From positions 620,001 to 684,000 of the forward strand of contig JACKHZ010000010.1 of assembly GCA_020638735.1 (NCBI GenBank): DNA of 64,000 nt. Direction: 5' to 3'. The notes below the pieces were generated by a model, which had not been told where the DNA came from, searched no databases, and saw only the letters and a program-made list of their open reading frames with translations. Position numbers and translations under genes: made by a program. The stretch is from Planctomycetota bacterium. GTDB lineage: Bacteria > Planctomycetota > UBA1135 > UBA2386. Positions 8,704 to 17,986 of this stretch are shown here, piece by piece (position 1 is the stretch's first letter; each line of letters opens with the position of its first letter).

Positions 8704-9153
8704 ATGGAGGCAGTCCTGCTGATCGGTATCCCCGCGAGCGGCAAGTCGTCGTTCTACGCGGCGCGCTTCGCGCACAGCCACGTGCGCGTCAACCGCGACA
8801 TGTTGCGCACGCCGCACCGGGAGCAGGAGCTGTTCACCACCCTGCTGCGCATCGGCCAGCCGCTGGTGGTCGACAACACCAACGTCTCGGTCGAGCAGCG
8901 GCAGCGCTTCGTCGCGCCGGCGCGCGCCGCCGGCTTCCGCGTCGAGGGCTACTACCTCGCCTCGAAGCTCGCCGACTGCCTGCCGCGCAACGCGGCTCGC
9001 GAGGGCGCGGCGCGCATCCCCGACGTCGGCGTCGTCGACGCCGCGTCGCGGCTGGAACGGCCGCAGCTGGCAGAGGGCTTCGATCGGCTCTACTACGTGT
9101 GCATGACCGAGCAGGGCTTCACGGTGGAGGAGTGGGACGATGCAGTTCGATGA
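8704..9153 (+). CDS. P-loop kinase, T4 polynucleotide kinase-like (AAA_33 type)
   Basis: A 149-residue small P-loop kinase. Walker A is GIPASGKS at residues 8-15; a lid/substrate Arg region follows (VNRDMLR) and a VVDNTNVS strand typical of polynucleotide kinase-like and zeta-toxin-like ATPases. It is kinase-only: no phosphatase module is attached. ATG 8704 starts directly at the first beta strand. The gene overlaps the next one, a Thg1-like polymerase, by 14 bp, which implies translational coupling. With that neighbour the likely substrate is a 5'-OH RNA end, probably tRNA, which this enzyme would phosphorylate before 3'-5' repair. The kinase fold is clear; RNA as substrate is inferred from context. 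Confidence 0.75.
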   Translation: MEAVLLIGIPASGKSSFYAARFAHSHVRVNRDMLRTPHREQELFTTLLRIGQPLVVDNTNVSVEQRQRFVAPARAAGFRVEGYYLASKLADCLPRNAAREGAARIPDVGVVDAASRLERPQLAEGFDRLYYVCMTEQGFTVEEWDDAVR

Positions 9154-9904
9154 GCTGGATCAGCGCATGCGCGTGTTCGAGACCGCGCACGACCACTGCG
9201 TGCTGCCCGGCGTGCACATCGTGCTGCGGCTCGACGGTCGCGGCTTCACGCGCTTCACCAAGGACGTGATGGCGTTCGAGCGGCCGTTCGACGAGCGCTT
9301 CCGCGACGTCATGGTGCAGGTCGTCGAGCACCTGATGCAGGCCGACCTGCGCGCCGTCTACGGCTACACCCAGAGCGACGAGATCTCGCTGCTGCTGCAT
9401 CGGGACAGCGACGCCTTCGGCCGCAAGGAGCGCAAGCTCAACTCGGTGATGGCCGGTGAGGCGAGCGGCGTCGCCAGCCTGGCGTTCGGGCGGCCGGTCG
9501 CGTTCGATTGCCGTGTCTGTCAGTTGCCCGATCAGGATCTGGTCGTCGACTACTTCCGCTGGCGGCAGGAGGACGCGCACCGCAACGCGCTCAACGCGCA
9601 CTGCTACTGGGGGCGTCGCGCCGAGGGGGCGTCGCCGGAGCAGGCGCACGACGAGTTCGCCGGCGCGTCGATCGCGGCCAAGAACGAGTGGTTGTTCCAG
9701 CGGGGCGTCAACTACGACGCGCTGCCGGCGTGGCAGAAGCGCGGTGTCGGCGTGCTGTGGCGCGACTTCGAGGTCGTCGGTCGCGACCCGCGCACCGGCG
9801 TCGCGACGACGACCTCGCGTCGGCGGCTGCACCGCGAGACCGAGCTGCCGCGCGGCGACGACTACGCGGCCCTGCTGCGCGGGCTGTTGGCGGACCCGGC
9901 GTGA
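9140..9904 (+). CDS. Thg1-like 3'-5' RNA polymerase / tRNA(His) guanylyltransferase family
   Basis: A 254-residue member of the Thg1 family, which adds nucleotides to the 5' end of RNA in the 3'-5' direction. The catalytic palm motifs are intact: RLDGRGFTRFTK with Asp32, and YGYTQSDEISLLL with Asp80 and Glu81. Also visible are ERPFDERFRD, a conserved NSVMAGEASG segment and the family's FDCRVCQLP block. In bacteria, tRNA(His) normally keeps an encoded G-1, so bacterial Thg1-like proteins are thought to repair truncated tRNA 5' ends. Overlap by 14 bp with the polynucleotide kinase-like gene supports a repair role. ATG 9140 is inside the kinase coding sequence. The convergent DUF4291 gene ends only 10 bp away. 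Confidence 0.9.
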   Translation: MQFDELDQRMRVFETAHDHCVLPGVHIVLRLDGRGFTRFTKDVMAFERPFDERFRDVMVQVVEHLMQADLRAVYGYTQSDEISLLLHRDSDAFGRKERKLNSVMAGEASGVASLAFGRPVAFDCRVCQLPDQDLVVDYFRWRQEDAHRNALNAHCYWGRRAEGASPEQAHDEFAGASIAAKNEWLFQRGVNYDALPAWQKRGVGVLWRDFEVVGRDPRTGVATTTSRRRLHRETELPRGDDYAALLRGLLADPA

Positions 9905-9914
9905 TCGCTTCGGC

Positions 9915-10547
9915 TCAGCCGATGCCGAGGTGCCGCGCGGTCTCGGCCGCGACCGGATAGGGCTCTTCGCGGGGTGTGACCAGCCGGTCGAGCGCACCGG
10001 CGGCGACGTGCGCGCGCTGTTCGGCGACGAACGCCGAGATGTCCTCGATGCCGAGCAGCCAGTCGCGGCTGTACGAACGCGCCGCGGCCCCGCGCATGCC
10101 CAGCTGCACGGCGCGGCGGGCCTGTGGGGTGCCGTCGGGCGCGTGGTCCGGGTCCCACTGCAGCCGCACGTCGGAACCGGCGACGCGGTCCTGCCAGTGC
10201 TCCTGGCTGCCGTAGCGCTCGGCGTCGAACTGCGAATGCACGGCCGTCGCCAGCACGTGGTCGAACGCCTCACGGCGCATGCGCACCGCCAGCACGACCT
10301 CCTGGTTCTGCGCCGTGCCCCACGAACTGCGGTACATCATCCAGAGGAAGTTCGGCTTGATCCACGTCATGCGGTTGAGGCTGAACTCGCCGCCGAACCA
10401 ACCGTGCCGCGCCGCGAATTGGCCGACCGCCGGGCGGTAGGCCTGGTAGACGATCACCGACGTTGCGTCCGCTTGCGCGAGCACGACGCGGCCCTCGGTC
10501 GGCCAGCGGGCGCGCTGCGCGAGGTAGGGTTCGGTCACCAGCTGCAT
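9915..10547 (-). CDS. DUF4291 domain protein
   Basis: A 210-residue cytoplasmic protein matching the DUF4291 family: VIVYQAYRPAVG near the N-terminus, then the family signature RMTWIKPNFLWMMYRSSW, followed by QEVVLAVRMRREAF and a DVRLQWDPDH block. The function of the family is not established. It is convergent with the Thg1-like gene, with 10 bp between the stop codons, and divergent from leuS (start 10652), with a 104-bp intergenic region that may hold both promoters. Context next to RNA-related genes is suggestive only. Confidence 0.8.
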   Translation of the reverse strand: MQLVTEPYLAQRARWPTEGRVVLAQADATSVIVYQAYRPAVGQFAARHGWFGGEFSLNRMTWIKPNFLWMMYRSSWGTAQNQEVVLAVRMRREAFDHVLATAVHSQFDAERYGSQEHWQDRVAGSDVRLQWDPDHAPDGTPQARRAVQLGMRGAAARSYSRDWLLGIEDISAFVAEQRAHVAAGALDRLVTPREEPYPVAAETARHLGIG

Positions 10548-10651
10548 GGCGGCACGGTAGACGGCAACGTGGAGAACGAGGAGGTCGAACCGGGTTCGGT
10601 AGCCTCTCTTCCGCGCCGTTCGGGCATACTGCTCGCCCCTCAGAGACCGCC

Positions 10652-13270
10652 ATGGCAGAGCAGAAGCAGACCTACGATCCCGCGACGATCGAGCCCAAGT
10701 GGCAGCAGTTCTGGCGCGAGCACGACGTGTTCCGCGCCAAGAATCCGGGCGACCAGGACTTCGACCCGAAGCAGCCGAAGTTCTACGCGCTCGACATGTT
10801 CCCGTATCCGTCGGCGGCCGGCCTGCACGTCGGTCATCCGGAGGGCTACACGGCGACCGACATCGTCTCGCGCTACAAGCGGGCGAAGGGCTTCAACGTG
10901 CTGCATCCGATGGGCTGGGACGCGTTCGGCCTGCCGGCCGAGCAGTACGCGATCCAGACCAACACGCACCCGGCCAAGACCACCGCGGCCAACATCGACA
11001 CGTTCCGCCGGCAATTGCAGACGCTCGGCTTCTCGTACGACTGGAACCGCGAGTTCGGCACCTGCGACCCGAGCTACTTCCGGTGGACGCAGTGGATCTT
11101 CAAGCAGCTGCACCAGCGCGGCCTCGCCTACGAGTCGAACGCGCCGGTGTGGTGGTGCGAGGCGCTCGGCACGGTGCTGGCCAACGACGAGGTCATCAAC
11201 GGTCGCAGCGAGCGCGGTGACCACCCGTGCGAACGCCGCCCGCTGCGCCAGTGGGTGCTGAAGATCACCGAGTACGCCGAGCGGCTGCTGCGCGACCTCG
11301 ACCCGCTCGACTGGTCGGAGTCGCTGAAGACGATGCAGCGCGAGTGGATCGGCCGCAGCGAAGGCGCGGAGATCGACTTCGATGTCGAGGGGCACGACGC
11401 GCGGCTGCGCGTGTTCACGACCCGGCCGGACACGCTGTTCGGCGCGTCGTTCATGGTGCTGGCGCCGGAGCACGCGCTGGTGGCTGCGATCACCACCGAC
11501 GCGCATCGGCAGGCCGTCGACGACTACGTCAAGGCGGCCGCCGCCAAGAGCGAGCTCGAGCGCACCGACCTGGCCAAGGACAAGAGCGGCGTGTTCACCG
11601 GCGCCTACGCGCGCAACCCGCTGTTCGCCGCGGACGACCCGAGGGGCCGCATCCCGATCTGGGTCGCCGACTACGTCATCGTCAGCTACGGCACCGGCGC
11701 GATCATGGCGGTGCCGGCCGGCGACGAACGCGACTTCGAGTTCGCGCAGAAGTTCGCCATCCCGATCCCCGGCATCTTCGCTCCGGCCACCGGCGACGCC
11801 GAGCGCGACGCGCGCATCGCCGCGGGTGAGCAGTGCTGCACCGACGAGGCGCCCTACGCCGCGCACTGCAGGACCTCGGACGGCAAGATCGTGCTCGCCG
11901 GCAAGTCGCTGCAGGACGGCAAGCGCGCGATCATCGACTGGCTGGTCGCCGCGGGCCGCGGCGAGGCCAAGGTCACCTACAAGATCCGCGACTGGTTGTT
12001 CAGCCGGCAGCGCTACTGGGGCGAGCCGTTCCCGGTGCTGCACACCGAAGACGGCGTGGCGCTGGTGCCCGACGCCGAGCTGCCGGTGCTGCTGCCCGAC
12101 ATGGAGGACTTCAAGCCGGGCGGGCAGCCGGAGTCGCCGCTGATCCGCGCCACCGACTGGGTCAACACCACCGACGCGAAGGGCCGCCCCGCGCAGCGCG
12201 AGATCAACACCATGCCCGGCGCCGCCGGGTCGAGCTGGTACTTCCTGCGCTTCTGCGACCCGCACAACACGAACGAGTTCTGCAGCAAGGCGGCGAGCGA
12301 CTACTGGCTGCCGGTCGACCTCTACGTCGGCGGCACCGAGCACGCGGTCGGCCACCTGCTCTACTCGCGCTTCTGGACCAAGGTGCTGCACGACCAGGGT
12401 CTGGTGACGTGCGTGGAGCCGTTCCACAAGCTCTACAACCAGGGCATGATCCAGGCGTTCGCCTACCAGGACGGGCGCGGCGCGATCGTGCCGAAGGCGG
12501 AGACGAAGGAGCAGGGCGACGACGTCGTGCACGCGACGACCGGCGAGAAGCTGACGCCGATCGTCACCAAGATGTCGAAGCGCTACGGCAACGTCGTCAA
12601 CCCCGACGACGTGGTGAGCGAGTACGGCGCCGACACGCTGCGGCTCTACGAGATGTACATGGGGCCGCTCGCCGACTCCAAGCCGTGGAACCCGAAGGAC
12701 GTGCCCGGCGTCTACCGCTTCCTGCAGCGGTCGTGGCGCCTGTGCGTGCCCGAGTTCGCCGAGAAGGGCGCGCTGCACGAGTGGCTGCAGCAGGACCGCG
12801 CCGCGGACCCGGCGCTGGAGAAGGCGCTGCACCGCACGATCCACAAGGTCGAGGGCGACATCGAGCGCATGGCGTTCAACACCGCGATCGCGGCGATGAT
12901 GATCTTCGTCAACGAGGCGACCAAGGCGATGGACAAGCTGAACCGCAGCCAGCTGCTGCGGTTCGCGCAGCTGCTGCAGCCGTTCGCGCCGCACGTCGCC
13001 GAAGAGCTGTGGCAGCGCCTGTCCGGCGACGGGCTGCTGAGCCGCGCCGCGTGGCCGGCGGTCGACCCGGCGCTGCTGGTCGACGACGAGGTCGAGCTGG
13101 CGGTGCAGGTGCTCGGCAAGCTGCGCGCGCGCGTCACCGTGCCCAACGGCGCGGCCAACGACGTCGCGCTCGCCGCGGCGCGCGCCGCCGCTGTGCAGTG
13201 GCTCGACGGCAAGACGGTCGTCAAGGAGATCGTCGTGCCCAACAAGCTGGTCAACTTCGTCGTCAAGTGA
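10652..13270 (+). CDS. leuS: Leucyl-tRNA synthetase
   Basis: An 872-residue class Ia aminoacyl-tRNA synthetase that charges tRNA(Leu). The HIGH motif appears as HVGH at 59-62 after DMFPYPSAAGL, typical of bacterial LeuRS. The editing (CP1) domain follows, with FTTRPDTLFGASFMVLAPEH and GTGAIMAVPAGDERD. Next come the block GTEHAVGHLLYSRFW and a KMSKS-loop variant KMSKR at 640-644, then the anticodon-binding and C-terminal domains. ATG 10652 gives the normal LeuRS N-terminus. The secreted-protein gene downstream begins 16 bp after the stop and may be cotranscribed. No T-box or leader could be recognised in the 104 bp upstream. Confidence 0.97.
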   Translation: MAEQKQTYDPATIEPKWQQFWREHDVFRAKNPGDQDFDPKQPKFYALDMFPYPSAAGLHVGHPEGYTATDIVSRYKRAKGFNVLHPMGWDAFGLPAEQYAIQTNTHPAKTTAANIDTFRRQLQTLGFSYDWNREFGTCDPSYFRWTQWIFKQLHQRGLAYESNAPVWWCEALGTVLANDEVINGRSERGDHPCERRPLRQWVLKITEYAERLLRDLDPLDWSESLKTMQREWIGRSEGAEIDFDVEGHDARLRVFTTRPDTLFGASFMVLAPEHALVAAITTDAHRQAVDDYVKAAAAKSELERTDLAKDKSGVFTGAYARNPLFAADDPRGRIPIWVADYVIVSYGTGAIMAVPAGDERDFEFAQKFAIPIPGIFAPATGDAERDARIAAGEQCCTDEAPYAAHCRTSDGKIVLAGKSLQDGKRAIIDWLVAAGRGEAKVTYKIRDWLFSRQRYWGEPFPVLHTEDGVALVPDAELPVLLPDMEDFKPGGQPESPLIRATDWVNTTDAKGRPAQREINTMPGAAGSSWYFLRFCDPHNTNEFCSKAASDYWLPVDLYVGGTEHAVGHLLYSRFWTKVLHDQGLVTCVEPFHKLYNQGMIQAFAYQDGRGAIVPKAETKEQGDDVVHATTGEKLTPIVTKMSKRYGNVVNPDDVVSEYGADTLRLYEMYMGPLADSKPWNPKDVPGVYRFLQRSWRLCVPEFAEKGALHEWLQQDRAADPALEKALHRTIHKVEGDIERMAFNTAIAAMMIFVNEATKAMDKLNRSQLLRFAQLLQPFAPHVAEELWQRLSGDGLLSRAAWPAVDPALLVDDEVELAVQVLGKLRARVTVPNGAANDVALAAARAAAVQWLDGKTVVKEIVVPNKLVNFVVK

Positions 13271-13286
13271 GCCTGAGGTGATCCAG

Positions 13287-14750
13287 ATGCCGTGCGTCCG
13301 CCCGTTCGTCGTCCTCGCCGCGCTGTCCCTCGCCGCGCTCCCCGCGCAGGACGCGCGTCGCGTCGAGCTCGACGCGGCGCATGCCAAGGAGCTGATGGTG
13401 CTGGCCCGGACGGCGTCGTCGCAGAAGCTGCACTCGCTCGCGCGCGAGGTGGCGGCGCTGGTCGTCGAGCAGTACGCGCCGGACGACGGTTCCGCGCGCA
13501 AGCTCATCGGCGAGAAGAAGGTCAAGGGCGAGTGGCAGTCGGACGGCACCACGACGCCGAAGGATGCCGCCACCGACCGCAACCGCGCGGCGCTGCTCGG
13601 CAAGTGGCGTGAGACCAAGGACAAGCTGGGCGCGGCGCACCGCGACCTCGGCCTGGCGCTGCGCGGCGAAGGCGCCGCCGAGGCAGTGTGGCGGCCGGAG
13701 ATCGAGCTCGCGCTGCGCTTCGTGCCGAAGGACAAGCAGTGCAACGAGGCGCTCGGCCGGGTGCAGATCGACGGCTTCTGGGGCACCGCCGCCGACGTCG
13801 CCTTCGTGCAGCGCTTCCGCGCGATGGTCGACGATGCCCACGCGCTGCGCGAGAAGGACTACGCGGTGACGGCGCTCGGCGCGGGCGACATGCCCGTCGA
13901 GCTGAAGAACATGGGCGTGCCGATGTTCGGCGCCCGCGGTCCGAACTACACCTACTGGACGACCGGTGACCAGGGCCGCGCCGACAACCTGGTGCGCTGG
14001 TCGGAGCGCGCGCACGAGCTGCTGCAGAAGCTGCTCGGCGACAAGGCGGCGCTCGTGCGCGGCCCGGCCTGGAAGTGGCACGTCGTGCTGCGCACCGAGG
14101 CCGAGCGCGACGCGCTGCTGACCAGCAGCCCGAACACGCGCGGCCCGTTCACGCTCGACCAGGCGCAGCTGTTCGTCGGCATCGGCTTCGCGGCCGAAGG
14201 CGGCGGGCGCGCCGCGGCGACGTGGGAGCCGGAGACGATCGACGAGGACTACGCGGTCGCCAACGTGACCAAGCGGCACCTGCTCGACCTGCGCAACGAC
14301 GGCTTCGGCGAAGGGCTGACCCACGCGATGTGCTGGCTGCTCTGCGGCACGACCAACACCTACTTCGCCGACCTGCCGAAGACCGCGGCCAGCGGCCTGA
14401 AGCCGATCAAGCGCGACCCGGACCTGTGGTTCGAGCGGCTGTGGAGCGAGATCGAGCAGCACCAGGACCAGCCGTTGGGCGTCGTCGCGCGCGAGCAGCC
14501 GCAGGCGTTCCGCGACAGCACCCGGCTCAAGTCGTGGAGCTTCATGCTGTGGATGCTGGCGGCGCACCCCGACCAGTGGATGCCGCTGCTCGACGCGGTC
14601 AGCAACATCGAGCTGCAGCCGGACATCGTCGAGAAGGCGATGGTGGGGGTGTTCGGCAAGCCGATCGCGGACGTCGAGGCCGAGTGGCGGCGGTGGGCCG
14701 AACGCGACTCCAAGCTCGGCGAGGTCACCGGCTGGCGCCCGTCGAAGTGA
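13287..14750 (+). CDS. Secreted protein of unknown function
   Basis: A 487-residue exported protein. A GAGGTGA-type ribosome binding site at 13275-13281, six bases before ATG 13287, selects that start over an in-frame GTG at 13278. The signal peptide ends AALPAQ. The body is highly charged and helical, with an acidic/basic N-terminal half containing GEKKVKGEW and a C-terminal half with YTYWTTGDQ, GEGLTHAMCWLL and WSFMLWMLAAHPD. The segment EGLTHAM sits where peptidase-MA-like metalloproteases carry HExxH, but no such motif is present, so if related it is probably inactive. It lies 16 bp after leuS. I do not recognise a characterised family. Confidence 0.75.
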   Translation: MPCVRPFVVLAALSLAALPAQDARRVELDAAHAKELMVLARTASSQKLHSLAREVAALVVEQYAPDDGSARKLIGEKKVKGEWQSDGTTTPKDAATDRNRAALLGKWRETKDKLGAAHRDLGLALRGEGAAEAVWRPEIELALRFVPKDKQCNEALGRVQIDGFWGTAADVAFVQRFRAMVDDAHALREKDYAVTALGAGDMPVELKNMGVPMFGARGPNYTYWTTGDQGRADNLVRWSERAHELLQKLLGDKAALVRGPAWKWHVVLRTEAERDALLTSSPNTRGPFTLDQAQLFVGIGFAAEGGGRAAATWEPETIDEDYAVANVTKRHLLDLRNDGFGEGLTHAMCWLLCGTTNTYFADLPKTAASGLKPIKRDPDLWFERLWSEIEQHQDQPLGVVAREQPQAFRDSTRLKSWSFMLWMLAAHPDQWMPLLDAVSNIELQPDIVEKAMVGVFGKPIADVEAEWRRWAERDSKLGEVTGWRPSK

Positions 14751-14823
14751 CGGCGGCAGCGGCGCGTCGCGCCGGCCGTGGAATCCGGGTCACGCCGACC
14801 GGGCGGGTTTCGATCACCAGGGC

Positions 14824-17445
14824 ATGGTCCGCCTGTTCCACCTCGTCCTCACGATCGCCTGTCTGCTCGGCGGCGCCGCGGCGCAGTTCGGCTACGACAC
14901 CGTCACCTACCACGGCGTGTCGGGGGCCGTGCACCAGACCAACATCAACAACCTCTCCGGGCAGGGCTACCGGATGATCTCGCTGGCGGTGGCCGGCGAT
15001 CTGCTCACCGCAAACTACTCGGCGGTCTGGTTGCGGCAGACGGGGTCGGTCTGGGTGACGGCGCATGGCATGACCCACTCGCAGTTGTTGAGCCAGGATG
15101 CGGTGTGGGACGCCCAGGGCTACCGGCCCAAGCTGATCACGGCCTCCGGCGTTGGCGGCAGCGCGGTGTTCGCCGCGATCTACGTCAACGACGGTGTCGA
15201 CGCGGTGTTGGTGGACGACCTCACCGGCAACGGCCTCTACTACGCGGCCCAGGATCAACGCAACGCCGGCCGGCGCATGGTGTCGTGTGGCACCTACACC
15301 ACGTCGAACCAGCTGCAGCGGTTCATGCCGGTGTTCGAGGCCGCCGACGACGTCGATTGGGGGCTCCACTTCAGCGACGCGAACGCCTTTGGCGGCGACG
15401 TGGCTGCGTTCGCCGACGCCGAGTGCCGACCGGCGTTCCTGGCCACCCACGATCAGGGGCTCGTCGTCTCGGTCTGGCACGACGACAAGGTCGGTGGCTG
15501 GGCGTGGGTGAGCGAACGCACCGCCGCGCAGTTCGCCGCCGACGAGCTGTCGATGCAGGCGTCCGGACTGGCGCCGCTGTGTGTCGCCGCGCGCGGCAGC
15601 GGCGCCAACGCGCGCTTCGCCGGCCTGTTCGTGCAGCGGCTGACGGCGTATCCGCGAACGCTCTCGCGCACCGGGCTGGCGCGCCTCTCGATGGTGCCGT
15701 TCGACGCGATGATGGAGAACGAGATGGTCGCGCGGCGCGTGCGCAACGCGTCGATCGCGGTGATCAAGGACGGCCGTCTGGTGCATGCGCGCGGCTACAC
15801 GTTCGCCGAGGCGGGGCAGCCGCAGACGACGCCCGTCAGCCTGTTCCGCACCGGCAGCATCAGCAAGGCGCTGACCGGCATGGTGGCGCACGACTGCATC
15901 CAGCACGGCGTCGGCGGTCTGCAGCTCGACACGACGCTGTGGTCCAAGCTGCCGCAGTTCCCGGCGGGCAGCGGCATCACCGGCGTCAAGCTCCGGCACC
16001 TCCTCAACCACACCTCGGGCATGACCCAGGACTTCTCCGAACTCGACGCCGCGGCCTGGTTCGCCAACGGCGGGCCGCTGGTGCTGCCGCCGGACGAGAC
16101 GACGATCGTGCGCTACGCGATGACCAGCGCGACGGTCGACTTCGGCAGCTACGTCTACAACAACGTCGGCGCTGCCGCCGCCGGCTGCATGGTCGAGGCG
16201 GTCACCGGTCAGGACTACGCGGTCGCGCTGCAGCAGCGCCTGCTGAGCCCCCTCGGCATCACGCGCTTCGGCATCATGTCCGGGCCGAGCGCCGACCTGC
16301 TGCCGGGCGAGATGCGCTACCACCTCGCGATCCCGTACCTGCGCACGGGCAACCTCGACGCCGCGGCGCCGTTGATGGCGCCGCAGTACTGCCAGCACTT
16401 CTGGGACAGCGCCGGCGGCGTCGTCACCTCGGCGGTCGACCTGGCCCGGGTGATCGCCGGTTCGTTCCAGATCGGCGCCGACTCGCCGGTGTTCCCGGTG
16501 TCGCGTCAGGACCTGATGCTGCAGCGGCGCACTTTCACCTCGCCGGGTGGGTCGCCGCGGACCGTCACCGACAGCGCCTGGCACTGGAAGGACTACAGCA
16601 ACGGCGACTACACCTTCTGGCACGACGGCGCGCAGGACGGCTTCAAGGCGATGGCCATGTTCCGTCCGGACGGCATCGGTGTGGTGGTGATGTTCAACGG
16701 CGACTACCGCGTCAGCCTCGACCAGATCGAGGCCGCAATCGACGCGATCACCACGTGGCCGACCGACGACCAGTTCCCGGTCTACGGGCTGCCGTCGTTC
16801 CCGCGCACGCCGCAGTTCGGCGGCTTCTCCTTGACGTCGTTGTCCAACGTGACGCGGGGCTCGTACCTGCTCGGCGGAGAGGCGCTCGACCAGGTGACCC
16901 ACGCGACGTTCGTCGGCCAGACGCTGCTGCCGGGCACGCCGACCGCGTGGGCTGGTGGCTACCTCGAATTGGTGAGCCCGACGGTGCTGCGCGTGCACCC
17001 GCCGCAGGGGCTCGCGCCGGGTGTCTACCCGCTGCAGGCGTTCTCCGCGCAGGGCGCGAGCAACATCGTCATGCTCACGGTGACGCACGCGCCGACGTTC
17101 GTCTGCCAGTCGCCGGAGTACGTGATCGGCGGGGCGATGCCGTTCGCGGTGATCGCCGGCCGCGGCGCGATGTCCGATCTGTCTTGGGTGGCGCTGGCCT
17201 TCAGCCAGTCGAGCCAGCCGTCGGTCGCGCCGGGCATCGTCTCGTTGGACCTCGGCGCGGCGTTCAGCGATTTCTTCGCCTCCGACCTGGTGCAGTTCTC
17301 GTCGCTCGAACGCACGGTGCGTTGGGACTTCGCCGGCCTGTCCGGCTACCAGGGCATCTGGTTCCAATGCGCGGCGATCGATCTGCTCGCGCCGAGCCTG
17401 TTCCCGCTCGACGTCTGCCCGCCGATCATGATGGAGCGTCACTAG
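14824..17445 (+). CDS. Secreted tandem-repeat domain - serine beta-lactamase-fold hydrolase
   Basis: An 873-residue exported protein with a signal peptide ending GGAAAQ. Residues ~25-290 hold about five copies of a ~50-residue repeat (GYRMISLAV...YSAVWL type), like the bacterial tandem repeat domain found in front of polyglycine hydrolase-type enzymes. Residues ~300-640 are a class C beta-lactamase/DD-peptidase fold with Ser345-x-x-Lys348 (SISK), Tyr445-Asn-Asn447 and His600-Asp-Gly602. The rest is an IPT/TIG-like domain (~690-765) and a C-terminal domain resembling other secreted proteins here. It probably cleaves an amide or ester outside the cytoplasm, perhaps in peptides rather than antibiotics. 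The 3' end overlaps the convergent sigma factor gene by 20 bp. Confidence 0.85.
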   Translation: MVRLFHLVLTIACLLGGAAAQFGYDTVTYHGVSGAVHQTNINNLSGQGYRMISLAVAGDLLTANYSAVWLRQTGSVWVTAHGMTHSQLLSQDAVWDAQGYRPKLITASGVGGSAVFAAIYVNDGVDAVLVDDLTGNGLYYAAQDQRNAGRRMVSCGTYTTSNQLQRFMPVFEAADDVDWGLHFSDANAFGGDVAAFADAECRPAFLATHDQGLVVSVWHDDKVGGWAWVSERTAAQFAADELSMQASGLAPLCVAARGSGANARFAGLFVQRLTAYPRTLSRTGLARLSMVPFDAMMENEMVARRVRNASIAVIKDGRLVHARGYTFAEAGQPQTTPVSLFRTGSISKALTGMVAHDCIQHGVGGLQLDTTLWSKLPQFPAGSGITGVKLRHLLNHTSGMTQDFSELDAAAWFANGGPLVLPPDETTIVRYAMTSATVDFGSYVYNNVGAAAAGCMVEAVTGQDYAVALQQRLLSPLGITRFGIMSGPSADLLPGEMRYHLAIPYLRTGNLDAAAPLMAPQYCQHFWDSAGGVVTSAVDLARVIAGSFQIGADSPVFPVSRQDLMLQRRTFTSPGGSPRTVTDSAWHWKDYSNGDYTFWHDGAQDGFKAMAMFRPDGIGVVVMFNGDYRVSLDQIEAAIDAITTWPTDDQFPVYGLPSFPRTPQFGGFSLTSLSNVTRGSYLLGGEALDQVTHATFVGQTLLPGTPTAWAGGYLELVSPTVLRVHPPQGLAPGVYPLQAFSAQGASNIVMLTVTHAPTFVCQSPEYVIGGAMPFAVIAGRGAMSDLSWVALAFSQSSQPSVAPGIVSLDLGAAFSDFFASDLVQFSSLERTVRWDFAGLSGYQGIWFQCAAIDLLAPSLFPLDVCPPIMMERH

Positions 17446-17986
17446 CGGGATCGGCCTCGTCGACCAGCAACGCCGCCAGCCGCGCCATGCCCCTCGACAA
17501 CGTCTTGCGCACCGCCACCTCGGACTTGCCGAGTCGCTCGGCGATCTCCGCGTGCGACATGCCGAGCAGCCGCGCGCAGGTCACGACCTCGCGCTGCTCG
17601 TCGGTGAGCCGCTCGAACGCGCGTTCGACGGCGGCCAGCTGCTCGCGCTGGCTGGCGCTGTGGCTCGGCGTCGGGACCAGGTCCGCCAACTCGCTCGGCA
17701 GCTGGGTCTCGCGCACCGGGTTGCGCTTCTGCGCGCGCAGATACACGAGGTGGTCGACGACCTTGCGGTGCGCGGTCGTGAACAGCCACTCGCGGAAGCC
17801 CGCCTCGCCGCCGTACTGGAAACGATCGGCGTGCTGCAGGACCTCGCGCGCCACGGACTGCACGATGTCGCAGCTCTCCTCGCGCGCCCGCAGCTCGGCG
17901 CCCATGCGCAGGCGCACGAACGCCCGCAGCGACGGCAGGTACCGCGCCACCATGGCCTGCACGTCGTCGGCCGGAGGGTTCGTCAC
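17426..17986 (-). CDS. ECF-type RNA polymerase sigma factor
   Basis: About 186 residues with sigma region 2 (YLPSLRAFVRLRMG; SCDIVQSVAREVL; FREWLFTTAHRKVVDHL) and region 4 (LTDEQREVVTCARLLGMSHAEIAERLG with the helix-turn-helix). The start is GTG 17986; ATG 17953 would also retain region 2. It is divergent from a Ser/Thr kinase gene starting at 18053, 66 bp away, a pairing common in Planctomycetota where the kinase is thought to control the sigma factor in place of an anti-sigma factor. Both genes may be driven from the short divergent region. Its last 20 bp overlap the 3' end of the beta-lactamase-fold gene on the other strand. Confidence 0.88.
   Translation of the reverse strand: MTNPPADDVQAMVARYLPSLRAFVRLRMGAELRAREESCDIVQSVAREVLQHADRFQYGGEAGFREWLFTTAHRKVVDHLVYLRAQKRNPVRETQLPSELADLVPTPSHSASQREQLAAVERAFERLTDEQREVVTCARLLGMSHAEIAERLGKSEVAVRKTLSRGMARLAALLVDEADPASDAPS

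Noticed and set aside
10640..13786. A 1048-codon minus-strand open frame antisense to leuS
   Set aside because: leuS is unambiguous on the plus strand and the antisense translation has no domain.
13287..14750. Possible metalloprotease active site at EGLTHAM
   Set aside because: There is no HExxH motif, so no peptidase call is made.
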